From: Alphaproteobacteria bacterium
Lineage (GTDB): Bacteria > Myxococcota_A > UBA796 > GCA-2862545
Assembly (NCBI GenBank): GCA_020632955.1
Contig: JACKEO010000030.1
Coordinates: 1 to 32,527 of the forward strand
DNA: 32,527 nucleotides
Direction: 5' to 3'
The notes under the pieces were generated by a model. The model was not told the origin of the DNA. It searched no databases and saw only the letters and a list, made by a program, of their open reading frames with translations. A program made the translations under genes and the position numbers. Below, piece after piece: positions 9,001-16,933 of this stretch (positions are counted from its first letter, which is position 1; the number at the start of each line of letters is the position of its first letter).

Positions 9001-9473
9001 ACGGGCTCGACAACGACCTCGACGGCACCGTGCCTGCCGACGAGGCCGACGCCGACAGCGACGGCATCGCCGCTTGCGAAGGCGACTGCGACGACGGAGA
9101 CCCGGAGCGGCGACCGGGCGCCCCCGAACGCTGCAACGGTCTCGACGACGACTGCGATCCCGCGACGCCGGAGCCCTGCGACACCGCGAGCACCGACAGC
9201 GGGCGCCCCGACGACACCGCACCCGACAGCGGCGACGACACGGCACGGGACACGACCGACGCGCGCGGAGGCACCAATGAGGACCCCACCGGCTGCACCT
9301 GCTCCACCTCCGCGGGACGCCCCGGTCTGACATGGCTGCTCCCCCTCCTCACCGTCCTGCTCGGCCTGCGCCGCCGCCACCCAAAGCCCCCGACCCCAGC
9401 GGCGAGCCCCGGTGCCGAGTCCCACCCCCCGTCCCGACGCGCCCGTTCCTGGGCGGCGCAGGGCGTCTCGTAG
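6015..9473 (+). CDS. Large cell-surface protein: Ig/FnIII-like domains, MopE-type metal-binding repeats, MYXO-CTERM-like anchor
   Basis: ATG 6015 follows GGAGG (6006-6010) and opens a signal peptide (MRRVNGAMVAGCVIAWSAGAHA). The 1152-residue product has a beta-rich N-terminal region, then repeated FnIII/Ig-like modules marked by DATPPSAFDLLTP, DGFAPGLRD and DTTPPDAFDLV. From about residue 793 come at least five MopE/putative metal-binding motifs of the form PEICDGxDNDGDG, DxDxDG and DPTxxPGAPE, rich in Asp with paired Cys, expected to bind calcium or copper. Residues about 1093-1122 (GCTCSTSAG, hydrophobic LLPLLTVLLGL, RRRH) resemble the MYXO-CTERM sorting signal processed by a myxosortase. 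About 30 extra residues follow the Arg cluster, which is unusual; they are encoded within an inverted repeat at 9438-9536. An outer-surface adhesive or structural role is inferred; no enzymatic motif was seen. Confidence 0.82.
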   Translation: MRRVNGAMVAGCVIAWSAGAHAADRATWAMTTAEGWALDGWSQSTELIRLAKDVASPAEATATMPGVLDATGWAVPTITSQLSFDRPGDEPLVTRFYVEASGDGGSTWQRLHQHTPNHTDGTAETCTATVPTDLLTASFTVRFVVDGPPSERPAWDLEVRDVQIADAPVGLFDVGLNSVTRGQTVDLAWAVDPAATLTSLAVTACCSPGATSVASGLSPEARSVSWTPGVSTGAGWVEVVANLSNGGTATSRRTVIVESGPPSSFNLGGPSSGSKVGPTVSLSWYPSAPTSGEGAVYYDLVVDAQVQVRDIFQRRGPGYLTYRVPPEHGLTEGRHDWWIVARDRAGNSRIAASRWVEVDATPPSAFDLLTPADGGWIGPSTAISWAEPTPDVASSFRVVVDGEPCDWTATTWTTLADDCEDLDLPDEGTIHWWVEARDAYGNLRRGGPEGGRAAQLDGFAPGLRDRWTGWVRADDIASANYATEQVTDLTATTGEEIRAHLPDPTDRWCFDNTGSCSSLCYGAAGSGSFTDARPVPQCSFGSLLLGVRPNTGPETWGCWSRSEGVLAAQDGKIILAANDNDQLNCGLSLSVVVEVGAPWPRLAGEGTTNERRPTFSWTALTDTLSGLDRYEVILDPATTIPPGGDSTLPFLWCETTGTTCTGEFDLPDDRYTGVLRAVDNAGNARVQEFTLQIDTTPPDAFDLVARDTCDASLTPTLCWDTTRDTFPGKLVETEIWADGDVLVDDIQPTTGFTQCEVVVLPRGAHTWWVVAVDAAGNRTRSSSTADLSIGANPEICNGLNDDCFGGLPLDERDLDDDGVMACEGDFDDNDPTSFPGAPEICDGIDNDGDGSLPLDEMDADADGFLACTTCPGLEGGAGIDRDLLGCGDCDDGDPKVSPSATEVCSDGVDDDCDGELLSTEHDRDADGVYACDDDPDDDDPTTYPGAPELCDGVDNDGDGTIPADEADADEDDVRVCDGDTVDDDPTVHPGAPELCDGLDNDLDGTVPADEADADSDGIAACEGDCDDGDPERRPGAPERCNGLDDDCDPATPEPCDTASTDSGRPDDTAPDSGDDTARDTTDARGGTNEDPTGCTCSTSAGRPGLTWLLPLLTVLLGLRRRHPKPPTPAASPGAESHPPSRRARSWAAQGVS

Positions 9474-9536
9474 GAGGGCGTTTGAGCGAAGCGAGCCCGA
9501 CGGAGGCGCCCAAGCATCAGCCCAGGAACGGGCGCG
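9438..9536. terminator. Long inverted repeat between convergent genes, likely bidirectional terminator or REP-like element
   Basis: A perfect 17-bp arm at 9438-9454 pairs with 9520-9536 across 65 bp. Inside lie a smaller GGGCG/CGCCC pair (9476-9480 and 9507-9511) and GAGCGAAGCGAG (9484-9495). It sits between the stops of the surface-protein gene (9473, +) and the glycosyltransferase gene (9571, -). The plus-strand stop codon lies within the loop. There is no U-rich tract, so Rho-independent termination is not certain. Confidence 0.5.
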
Positions 9537-9570
9537 CCACCCACGCCCAAGCCGGACCCTCCACCGAGGT

Positions 9571-11808
9571 TCACCGCTCGGGCACCACCCTGACGAGGGC
9601 GAAGGCGTCCGCCACCACATGTCCCCAGGCGCCGTCGTGCTCGTCCACGATGCGCACCACGAGCTCCTTGCCGACCTCCGGGTCCAGCGACACCACCACC
9701 CGGTCCAGGTGCTCCCGTCGCCGACCGCCCCAGCGGCCCACCTCCACGCCGTCGGCCTCCAGCACCACCGCCGTGCGCGTCACGTCACCGCCGCCGCCCA
9801 CGAGGAAGGTGAGCGCCTGCCCGCGCCGCGCGCGGAAGGGCGGCGACACCAGCGCCCCCGACAGGGCGTCCAGGTAGGCGGGGTGGAAGCTGTTCACGAG
9901 CCCCGTGCCCTCGTAGCCGTCCACCGGGGCCTGACCCGCCCAGGTGCCCGGCGCGGGCTGCAGCGCGAAGGCCTCGCCCTCGGGGGTCCAGCCGTCGAGC
10001 TCGCCGTCGAAGCGCCCGAGCCACTGCTCCACCTTCCAGCTCTGCCGGTCGGCCACGAAGAGCTCGGCCACGGGCAGGCCCTCGGGCGCGTCGTGCCGCT
10101 TGGCCAGCGGTCCTTGCTCGAGCACGGTGAGCGGCAGGTCGCCGAAGGACTCCGCCACCCACTGCGGCTTCGTGGACCAGAAGGGCAGGTACGCCTCCTC
10201 GCCCAGCTTCAGCACGAAGGGAGCCTGCCGCAGCCCCTCCTCCGCCGTGCGCGAGAAGAAGCGGATCTGGTTGTTCACGCCCCGGCGCTCCAGGTAGCCG
10301 GGCGGGGCGAAGCGATCGTGGGCCATGCGGCGGCCCTTGTTGTCGCGCACGCCGTGGGTGCGCGCGACGATGGCGTCGGTGAGGCCGAGCCGGTCGATCA
10401 CGGGCAGGCCCGGGAAGACCCAGCCGTACACCCCGATGTTCGGCTCCACGCTCACCGCGTCGGGCGGCAGCACGCTGGCCACGCCGTAGGCCTCGTAGGG
10501 CTGGTAGCGCTCCCGCTGGTACTCCCCATAGACCTGGTGCTCGCGGGCCCGCATCGCCACGAAGTGGTCCACCAGCCAGGCGCCCCAGGCGTTGTACTTC
10601 GGCATCGCCAGCACGAGGCCCGGCACCCAGCGCAGCCAGGGCGTGGTCTCCAGGTCGAGCTTCACGTGCAGGATGTGCGTGGCCTGCCGCCCCATCGTGG
10701 CCAGCGCGATCCGATCGTGGGCCACGGGCAGGGCCACGCCGTACAGCAGCGTCAGCGCGGTGATCACCGCGCCCGCCGTGCCCGACACCAGCGCGCGCTG
10801 CGCCAGGGGCACCGTGGACGCCAGGCCCCGCGCACAGGCGCCGATGCCCTCGGCCGCGGCCAGGTAGAGCACCGGCCAGTACGGGTCCACCATCCGCCAC
10901 TCGAAGTGGTCGCCGCCCAGCCGGGCGAGGAGCACCACCTGCGGCACCATCCAGGCGAAGGGCGCCAGCACCGAGGCGTCGCCGCGCGCCGCGCGCGAGA
11001 TCCCGCCCACCAGGGCCAGCGGCGCCACCAGCCAGAGCCCGTGCTCCAGGGTGATCATGCCCCAGAAGGTCCAGCCGGCGTCCCACCACGGCCGCACCGA
11101 CTTCGCGTAGTAGGTGTTGGGCAGCCACTCGCCGTAGTAGGCGAAGCGCCACAGCAGGTGGCCCCCCACGAGCGCCGCGAAGGGCAGCGCCACCGGCACC
11201 ACCTCCCGCCACAGCGGCCGACGTCGCACCAGCCGCTCCAGCCCCCAGGCCGCCATGAGCGCGGGGCCGAAGAGCAGGGCCTCGGGTCGGGTGAGCGCCG
11301 CCAGCCCGAAGCAGGCCGACCCTGCCGCGCGCCCGCGACGGTCGTCGAGGAAGAGCAGCCAGGTGCCCAGCGTGAGCAGGAACGTGAACTGCCGCGTCTC
11401 GAGCCCCGACGTGGCCCACACCGCCACGCTGCGGTTCGTGGCCCAGAGCAGCACGGCCAGCACCGCCAGCACGCCGCGCTCGCGCACGCCCGGCGACCGC
11501 AGGGCCATGGCGAGCACCACGAGGCCCGTCCCCACGGTCATCAGCTCCGACAGCACCCAGCTGCTGTCGACCGGCGAGATGCCGAGCAGCGCCCAGATGG
11601 CGGCCAGCTCCAGCACCCAGAGGAAGTTGGTGTAGCCCTCGACGTACTCGCCGCGGTTGAACACCAGCCCCTGGCCGTCCACGAGGTTCCGCACGTAGCG
11701 GAAGCTGATGTAGGCGTCGTCACAGAGGAAGAAGTGCCAGGACGACCACACCACCGGGATGGCCAGCAGGGGCAGGGCGAGCCACCAGCCTCGCGCGGAT
11801 CCCGGCAT
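9571..11808 (-). CDS. GT-C type multi-pass membrane glycosyltransferase-like protein
   Basis: ATG 11808 sits 6 nt after GAGGGG; a GTG directly before it (11811) is an alternative start. The 745-residue product opens with a TM helix, then FFLCDDAYISFRYVRNL with the Asp pair near residues 30-31 and GEYVEGYTNFLW. This is the first-loop signature of a GT-C clan family that includes actinobacterial arabinofuranosyltransferases and related lipid-linked sugar transferases. Some 9-11 hydrophobic helices fill residues 10-370. The C-terminal half is soluble and presumably periplasmic; its last 150 residues have a galactose-binding jelly-roll look. The donor is probably a polyprenyl-phosphate sugar, but donor and acceptor are unknown. 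It lies 20 bp downstream of the DUF3810-like gene and is likely co-transcribed with it. Confidence 0.72.
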   Translation of the reverse strand: MPGSARGWWLALPLLAIPVVWSSWHFFLCDDAYISFRYVRNLVDGQGLVFNRGEYVEGYTNFLWVLELAAIWALLGISPVDSSWVLSELMTVGTGLVVLAMALRSPGVRERGVLAVLAVLLWATNRSVAVWATSGLETRQFTFLLTLGTWLLFLDDRRGRAAGSACFGLAALTRPEALLFGPALMAAWGLERLVRRRPLWREVVPVALPFAALVGGHLLWRFAYYGEWLPNTYYAKSVRPWWDAGWTFWGMITLEHGLWLVAPLALVGGISRAARGDASVLAPFAWMVPQVVLLARLGGDHFEWRMVDPYWPVLYLAAAEGIGACARGLASTVPLAQRALVSGTAGAVITALTLLYGVALPVAHDRIALATMGRQATHILHVKLDLETTPWLRWVPGLVLAMPKYNAWGAWLVDHFVAMRAREHQVYGEYQRERYQPYEAYGVASVLPPDAVSVEPNIGVYGWVFPGLPVIDRLGLTDAIVARTHGVRDNKGRRMAHDRFAPPGYLERRGVNNQIRFFSRTAEEGLRQAPFVLKLGEEAYLPFWSTKPQWVAESFGDLPLTVLEQGPLAKRHDAPEGLPVAELFVADRQSWKVEQWLGRFDGELDGWTPEGEAFALQPAPGTWAGQAPVDGYEGTGLVNSFHPAYLDALSGALVSPPFRARRGQALTFLVGGGGDVTRTAVVLEADGVEVGRWGGRRREHLDRVVVSLDPEVGKELVVRIVDEHDGAWGHVVADAFALVRVVPER

Positions 11809-11831
11809 CACGAACCCCTCGGCCCGCCGGT

Positions 11832-13037
11832 CTAGCCGCCCGCGGCCTTGCTGTCATGACGGGGCGCCGCCGCGCCCAGGGCCTTGCGTCCCTCCGGCGT
11901 GGCCAGCCACGCCCGCAGCAGATCCACGGCGCGTGCGTAGCTGGCCGTGCCGTCCTGCACGTCGTTCGCCCGCAGGTACAGGTCGTTCACGTCGTCCTGC
12001 GCCGCCTGCAGCCAGCCCTCGTAGCGCTCCCAGTAGGCCCCGAGGGCCACCACGTCGCGCTGGGGTCCGGGGTCGAGCTTCCCCGCCACCTTGTCCAGCG
12101 CGTCGGGGTCGAGCCGCACCAGCTCGGCCTGCAGGTGACGACGGACGGCCTGCCACGCGCCGTAGGCCAGCAGCGGCTCGTCGGCGGCGAGCAGCGCCAG
12201 GGTGCCCACGAAGGTGGCCTCGTCCTCCCGGGTGACCAGGCGCTGGTGCGCCTTCTCGTGCGCCGCGGTGGCCACCCGCGACCAGGTGGGCGGCCCGGCG
12301 TTCACCACGGCCTCCCCCGTGAAGGGCACGAAGACCCCGGCGATGCCGAGGTACGAGAGCACCGGCGAGATCCAGGGCAGCTTCACGGGGCCGCGCGCGC
12401 GCCCGAAGTCCTCGCCCAGCCCCCGATCCGCCGCGAGGCGCTCGAAGCCGCGCTCGATGGCGGCGTCGACGTCCAGCCCCTTGCGGGGCTCGGTGACCAC
12501 CCCGGCGTCGTGGCTGCCGTGCACCTTGCGGTAGGCGGCGTTGGTGCGCTCGGTGGCCGCCAGCGTCATCGCCAGCAGGGCGTCGCGGTCGGTCTCGGCG
12601 GCGCGGCGCACCTCGAGGCCCCAGCGCTCCCCCAGCTCGGGTCGCTGGTAGGCCGTGCCCCAGGTCACGTAGAAGGCGGCCCCCAGGAAGAGCGCCAGGT
12701 CGCCCGTGAGCAGCACCGCCGAGAGCAGCCCGTTGAGGAGGCCACGACGCCCGGCCCCCACCTCGGCGAAGCCCTCCAGGGTGCGCCAGATCAGCCACAC
12801 CCCCAGCAGCACCACCAGGATCTCGGCCAGCGCGAGGGGCAGCCAGGCCGTGAACCAGGTGAGCCAGCCCGTGGCGAGCAGGCCCCAGGGGACGAAGACC
12901 TCCTCCACCCACGCGGGATCCTGCGCCAGCCCGTGCAGCAGCAGCAGCGCGCCGCCGCAGGTGAGCCAGATGCGCGCGTGCGCCCAGGCTTCCAGCGGCT
13001 GGTCGGAGGGGGTGCGCCGCCGCGCGGTTGTCGACAT
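11832..13037 (-). CDS. DUF3810-like membrane protein, putative zinc metallopeptidase
   Basis: Starts at ATG 13037 with GAGG 4 nt upstream; 401 residues. TM helices lie at about 22-40, 50-84 and 103-125, followed by a soluble domain with HEKAHQ at residues 260-265 (HExxH) and an acidic segment TREDEATFVG at 269-278, which may supply the third zinc ligand. This layout matches the DUF3810 family, whose members carry an HExxHQ motif and several N-terminal TM segments. No substrate is known for that family. It is the first gene of a probable two-gene operon with the glycosyltransferase at 9571-11808 and is divergent from the FAD oxidoreductase across 60 bp. A role in envelope maturation is inference only. 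Confidence 0.72.
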   Translation of the reverse strand: MSTTARRRTPSDQPLEAWAHARIWLTCGGALLLLHGLAQDPAWVEEVFVPWGLLATGWLTWFTAWLPLALAEILVVLLGVWLIWRTLEGFAEVGAGRRGLLNGLLSAVLLTGDLALFLGAAFYVTWGTAYQRPELGERWGLEVRRAAETDRDALLAMTLAATERTNAAYRKVHGSHDAGVVTEPRKGLDVDAAIERGFERLAADRGLGEDFGRARGPVKLPWISPVLSYLGIAGVFVPFTGEAVVNAGPPTWSRVATAAHEKAHQRLVTREDEATFVGTLALLAADEPLLAYGAWQAVRRHLQAELVRLDPDALDKVAGKLDPGPQRDVVALGAYWERYEGWLQAAQDDVNDLYLRANDVQDGTASYARAVDLLRAWLATPEGRKALGAAAPRHDSKAAGG

Positions 13038-13097
13038 CGGGCCTCACGCCTGCTGGCGACCAGCGATACCAGACCGCGACGCTCGGGGAAAGGCCGG

Positions 13098-14219
13098 ATG
13101 CGCTCGCACTGGGAGACCCGCCTGCTGCGGCGCGGACGGGTGGTGATCGGCGGCGGGATCGTGGGGCTGTCCACGGCGCTGGCCCTGCGCCGTGCCGCCC
13201 CCCACGTGCCGGTCCTCGTGCTGGAGCGCGGCCTGCTGCCCACGGGGGCCACCACGCGCAGCGCGGGCTTCGCCTGCCTGGGAGGCCTGGGCGAGCTCGC
13301 CGCCGACGTGGACGCGCACGGCCTGCAGGCCACCGTGGACCTCGTGGCCCGTCGCCACGCCGGGCTGCGCCGCCTCCGCGAGCGGCTGGGCGACGACGCC
13401 CTGGGCTTCGAGCACACGGGCGGCGCCGAGCTGCTCCAGGCCGAGCGCGCGGGCCTCCTCGACCGCCTCGACGCCCTCGACGCCGCCCTGCGTCCCGTGG
13501 TGGGCGGGCCGATGTTCCGTCGCGACGACCGGGCGCTGCCCGCGCTCCGCTTCGGCCACACCGCCCACCTGGTGCGCCTGCCCCGCGAGGGCGCCCTCGA
13601 TCCCGGGCGCCTGGCCGAGGCCCTGCTGCGCGCCTGCCGCGCCGCCGACGTGGAGGTGTGGACGGGCGCCGCCGTCACCCGCCTCGACCCCGGCGAGCAC
13701 GGCGTGGACCTGGCGCTGCACGACCCGGCCGTGGGAGCCACGCGCCTGCACGCCGCGCAGGTGGCGGTGTGCACCAACGCCCTGGCGCGCCAGCTCGTGC
13801 CCGGCCTGCCCGTGGTGCCCGGCCGTGGCCAGGTGCTGCTCACGGAGCCGGTGCCCGGCCTGCCCTGGCGCGGCGTCTTCCACCGCGACGCCGGCGACGT
13901 CTACTTCCGCGAGGTGGAGGGCCGCGTGCTGCTGGGCGGCGCCCGCCAGCGCGACGTGGCGGGCGAGACCACCGACGCGCTCGCCCTCGCCGACGGCATC
14001 CAGGCCCACCTCGACCACCTGCTCGCCACCGTGGTGCTCCCGGGCTGTCCGGTGCGCGTGGCCCGGCGCTGGGCGGGCGTGATGGCCTTCGGTCCGGCGC
14101 GGGCCCCCCTCGTGCAGCGGGTGCACCCGCGGGTGGCCGTGGGCGTTCGCCTCGGCGGGATGGGCATCGCGCTGGGCACGGGCGTGGGGGACGAGGTGGC
14201 GGCGCTGCTGGAGGGCTGA
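13098..14219 (+). CDS. FAD-dependent oxidoreductase, DAO family
   Basis: ATG 13098 follows AAAGG. The 373-residue product begins with a Rossmann dinucleotide-binding motif VVIGGGIVGLSTALALRR (residues 15-32) and the second-strand acidic residue in VLVLERG. It ends with GVRLGGMGIALGTGVGDEVA, the conserved C-terminal FAD contact of D-amino-acid oxidase family proteins (PF01266). TRSAGFACLGG resembles the flavin-contact loop of glycine/sarcosine oxidase and PuuB-type enzymes. It likely oxidises an amine or amino acid, but the substrate cannot be read from sequence. A GATACC -10-like element lies at 13065-13070. Its stop is 4 bp from the convergent lipase stop at 14224. Confidence 0.85.
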   Translation: MRSHWETRLLRRGRVVIGGGIVGLSTALALRRAAPHVPVLVLERGLLPTGATTRSAGFACLGGLGELAADVDAHGLQATVDLVARRHAGLRRLRERLGDDALGFEHTGGAELLQAERAGLLDRLDALDAALRPVVGGPMFRRDDRALPALRFGHTAHLVRLPREGALDPGRLAEALLRACRAADVEVWTGAAVTRLDPGEHGVDLALHDPAVGATRLHAAQVAVCTNALARQLVPGLPVVPGRGQVLLTEPVPGLPWRGVFHRDAGDVYFREVEGRVLLGGARQRDVAGETTDALALADGIQAHLDHLLATVVLPGCPVRVARRWAGVMAFGPARAPLVQRVHPRVAVGVRLGGMGIALGTGVGDEVAALLEG

Positions 14220-14223
14220 GCCG

Positions 14224-16866
14224 TCAGGGCCCCTCGAGGAAGTCCGCCGCGTCCCGCAGCATCGCGTCCCCCAGCACCGGCACGATGAGGTCGGCGTGCA
14301 GCGACGAGCGGTACTGCGCCCGCTCGAAGCCCCCCACGCGGATGAGGTTCTCGGTGGTGCGGTTGGGGATGATGAGGTCGCCCGTCTGCTCGTCGATCTT
14401 GTCGATCTGCGCGAGCACCGCGGTGGGGCCGCCCACGAAGCCGCGGGCCACGCTGTGCGGGTCCACGCTGTCGAGGATCCAGCTCGCCACCTGCAGCAGG
14501 CGCTGCTCCTCGAAGGTGCCGTGCTCCAGTTCGAGCTCGTCGAGGAAGACCTGGAGCTGCGGCTGGAAGTAGGTGGACTCCAGGAAGAGGTCCACGAGGT
14601 TCGACCCGGGCACGTTGAAGACGGCGCGGTCCACGTCGGTGCGCGCGCCCACCCACACCACGCCGAGGATCGAGCCCAGCGACTGGCCCAGGTACGACAC
14701 CGTGTCCACCTGCAGATCCTGCCGGAGCGCGTCGGCGAGGTCGCCGGTCGACAGGGCGTGGCGCAGCGTGGACAGGTCCACGAGGGCCTGCCGGAAGTGG
14801 TCGGGCACGTGCGGCAGGTCATGGGTGTCGAGGAAGGCGGCCCCGCTGGCGGGCTGCATGTCGATGATCGGGAAGTCGGTGAAGCCCTCCACCCTGCCGC
14901 GGGGGTCGAGGCACTCGCCGGTGGGCGAACAGCTGCCCTGGGCGCCGCTCGGACACGGCGGGAACTGCAGCAGCGGCTCCCGCATCCCCAGCAGGTCCTG
15001 CAGCGCCGGAGGCAGGAAGTTGGGCACGCGCACGAGGCTGTCGCGCACGCAGACGATGCGCTCGCCATGGTACGGGAAGTCGATGCCCACCGTGACGAAG
15101 CCCCGCTTCGCCAGCTCGCCGGCCACGAACAGCAGGAAGCGGCGATCGGTGACCACGGCGTGGCCGAAGATCACCACGGGAGCCGGCGTGTCGCGGTCCA
15201 CGCCCTCGGGCAGGGCGGCCCAGAAGGGCAGCGGTTCGGGGGTGGCCGTGGCCGTCCAGCGGCGGGTGGTGTCGTGCAGGTGGTCGGGGGAGATCAGCGT
15301 GCCCGCCACCACCTCGCGCACCCCCGCCACGCGGCCCAGGTAGAGGGCAGGTCCGGGGTTCGCGAGGCCCGGGAAGAGCTCCCCCAGGGCGTCGGCGCCG
15401 ATCAGCGCCGAGGCGGGCCGCCGCCAGTCCACGTGGGGGGACGGGTCGAGTCCCAGGTCCTCCGTGAGGTGGGCGGCCTCCACCAGGACCGGCAGCGGGT
15501 CCATCGTGGTGAAGGGCCAGGCCGCCACCACGTCGCCGCGGCCGCGGGTGTCGAGGAAGGGGGCGATCGAGGCCCGCGCCCCCTCGAGCACGGTGGCGGT
15601 GGCGTCGTCGAGCAGCGAGACCTGCGAGCGGCCGCCCACCGCCAGCGGCGCCGGGGCCGCCACGAGGTGCCCCAGCGGCATGGCGGCCAGCGGCTCGCCG
15701 CGCCGTCCGCGCAGGGTGTCGCGCACCACCACCGCGTACCGGGTGGCGGGCCGCAGCGGCAGCTCCGCGTCGGGCAGGCGCAGGAAGAGGTGGCGGCAGT
15801 CGTCCAGGTAGGGCGGCGCCCGGCAGCCGTCGGTGCCCTCGGCCCGCATCAGCTCGAGGTCCACCGGCACGCGTCGGGGCCGGTCGGCCAGCTCCCAGAG
15901 CTCCACGGCGTCGGCGTCGAGGGTGCGCGGATCGGCACCCGCGGTGAGCTCGAGGAAGGGGTCGGCCGACAGCCCGAAGCCGTCGAAGGTGCTCGCCACC
16001 GCCTTGGCGTCGGCCTCGATCGGGCTGTCGTCGGGCGAGGGATCGAGGTGGACGAGGCCGGTGGCCGGGTCGCGCAGCAGGTCGAAGGGCAGCGGCACGC
16101 GCTGGGTGGCGCGGTCCATCGCCACCTCGGGGCGTGCGTGCACCGAGAAGCGGAAGAAGGCGGCGATCTCGCCCACGGGCACGTCGAGGCCGTCGAGCAG
16201 CGGCTCCAGGCGGGCGCGCTCCGCCTCCAGCTGGCGCTGCAACGCCTGGCGCGTCGACGGGTCGCTGCCGGGGATCTCGTCCAGGCGCAGCGGATCGGAC
16301 GACAGGAGCAGGCGCATCGCCGCGTCGGCCTCCACCGGCTCGCCGCGCGGCGTGCGCACGCCCCCGGGGCCGCCCCGCACCAGCACCGCGTACGACCCGC
16401 CGGGCGTCCAGCCCCCCACGGGCGGGTCCAGGCGCACCCGCGACCCGTCGCCGGTGGCCGCGGCCGTGGCGTCGCGCAGCCAGGTGAGCCCGTCGTCCGC
16501 GGCGTACAGCGAGACGTTGCGCGGCCCCACGGTGTCGGGGTCCACGGGCTCCGACATCGTGAGCACCACCGGCAGGGTGGTGGGCCACGCGGGCAGGGTG
16601 CCGAGCCAGGCGCGGAAGGCCAGCTCGGCGGCGGGCAGCCCCGGGGGCTGCGGGAGCACGAGCTGGCGGGCCACCGGGTCGCGCAGCAGGTCGTTGGGCA
16701 CCGGGAGCACGCCCGCCGCCGGGTCGTAGACCACCACCGGAGGCGGCACCGGGATCACGCCGCCCCCGCCTCCGTCGTCGCCCGGCAGGCCGGTGTCGGG
16801 ATCCCCCGCGAGCGGCGATGCACACGCCACCCATCCGAGCACCCCGATCACCGGCCACCGTTGCAC
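14224..16866 (-). CDS. VolA/Pla-1-like secreted lipase, alpha/beta hydrolase, probable lipoprotein
   Basis: The start is set at GTG 16866 because GGAGG lies 5 nt upstream and the protein then has an export signal (MQRWPVIGVLGWVAC). Cys15 could be lipidated, although Trp at -3 makes the lipobox atypical. YDPAAGVLPVPNDLL (about residues 40-55) matches the start of the bacterial virulence-factor lipase N-terminal domain found in VolA and Pla-1/cef lipases. The middle holds Ig-like SbsA-type segments. The hydrolase domain carries VVIFGHAVVTDRR and the nucleophile elbow GQSLG with Ser729. The length of 880 residues is near that of VolA-type lipases. It probably cleaves lysophospholipids or other lipids at the cell surface. 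It is third in line after the sigma and vWA genes, 67 bp downstream, but its ribosome-binding site is within a strong hairpin. Confidence 0.75.
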   Translation of the reverse strand: MQRWPVIGVLGWVACASPLAGDPDTGLPGDDGGGGGVIPVPPPVVVYDPAAGVLPVPNDLLRDPVARQLVLPQPPGLPAAELAFRAWLGTLPAWPTTLPVVLTMSEPVDPDTVGPRNVSLYAADDGLTWLRDATAAATGDGSRVRLDPPVGGWTPGGSYAVLVRGGPGGVRTPRGEPVEADAAMRLLLSSDPLRLDEIPGSDPSTRQALQRQLEAERARLEPLLDGLDVPVGEIAAFFRFSVHARPEVAMDRATQRVPLPFDLLRDPATGLVHLDPSPDDSPIEADAKAVASTFDGFGLSADPFLELTAGADPRTLDADAVELWELADRPRRVPVDLELMRAEGTDGCRAPPYLDDCRHLFLRLPDAELPLRPATRYAVVVRDTLRGRRGEPLAAMPLGHLVAAPAPLAVGGRSQVSLLDDATATVLEGARASIAPFLDTRGRGDVVAAWPFTTMDPLPVLVEAAHLTEDLGLDPSPHVDWRRPASALIGADALGELFPGLANPGPALYLGRVAGVREVVAGTLISPDHLHDTTRRWTATATPEPLPFWAALPEGVDRDTPAPVVIFGHAVVTDRRFLLFVAGELAKRGFVTVGIDFPYHGERIVCVRDSLVRVPNFLPPALQDLLGMREPLLQFPPCPSGAQGSCSPTGECLDPRGRVEGFTDFPIIDMQPASGAAFLDTHDLPHVPDHFRQALVDLSTLRHALSTGDLADALRQDLQVDTVSYLGQSLGSILGVVWVGARTDVDRAVFNVPGSNLVDLFLESTYFQPQLQVFLDELELEHGTFEEQRLLQVASWILDSVDPHSVARGFVGGPTAVLAQIDKIDEQTGDLIIPNRTTENLIRVGGFERAQYRSSLHADLIVPVLGDAMLRDAADFLEGP

Positions 16867-16871
16867 GCAGA

Positions 16872-16909
16872 CCTCCGCCGTCCGGGGAGCATGCCACGGA
16901 CGGCGGAGG
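16872..16909 (-). promoter_or_regulatory. Perfect 13-bp hairpin enclosing the lipase Shine-Dalgarno
   Basis: CCTCCGCCGTCCG (16872-16884) is the exact inverse of 16897-16909, with a 12-nt loop containing the self-complementary GCATGC. In the minus-strand transcript the 3' arm ends in GGAGG, the Shine-Dalgarno of the lipase start at 16866. The stem begins 24 nt after the vWA stop (16934). It may act as a terminator or attenuator of the upstream operon, or as a translational lock. There is no U-tract after it. Confidence 0.7.
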
Positions 16910-16933
16910 CCGCGCGGCGGATCGGAGGGCGCC

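Noticed and set aside
8410..9333. Arg-rich minus-strand frame opposite the MopE repeats
   Set aside because: Antisense of Asp-rich codons gives runs of Arg; no signal, motif or ribosome-binding site.
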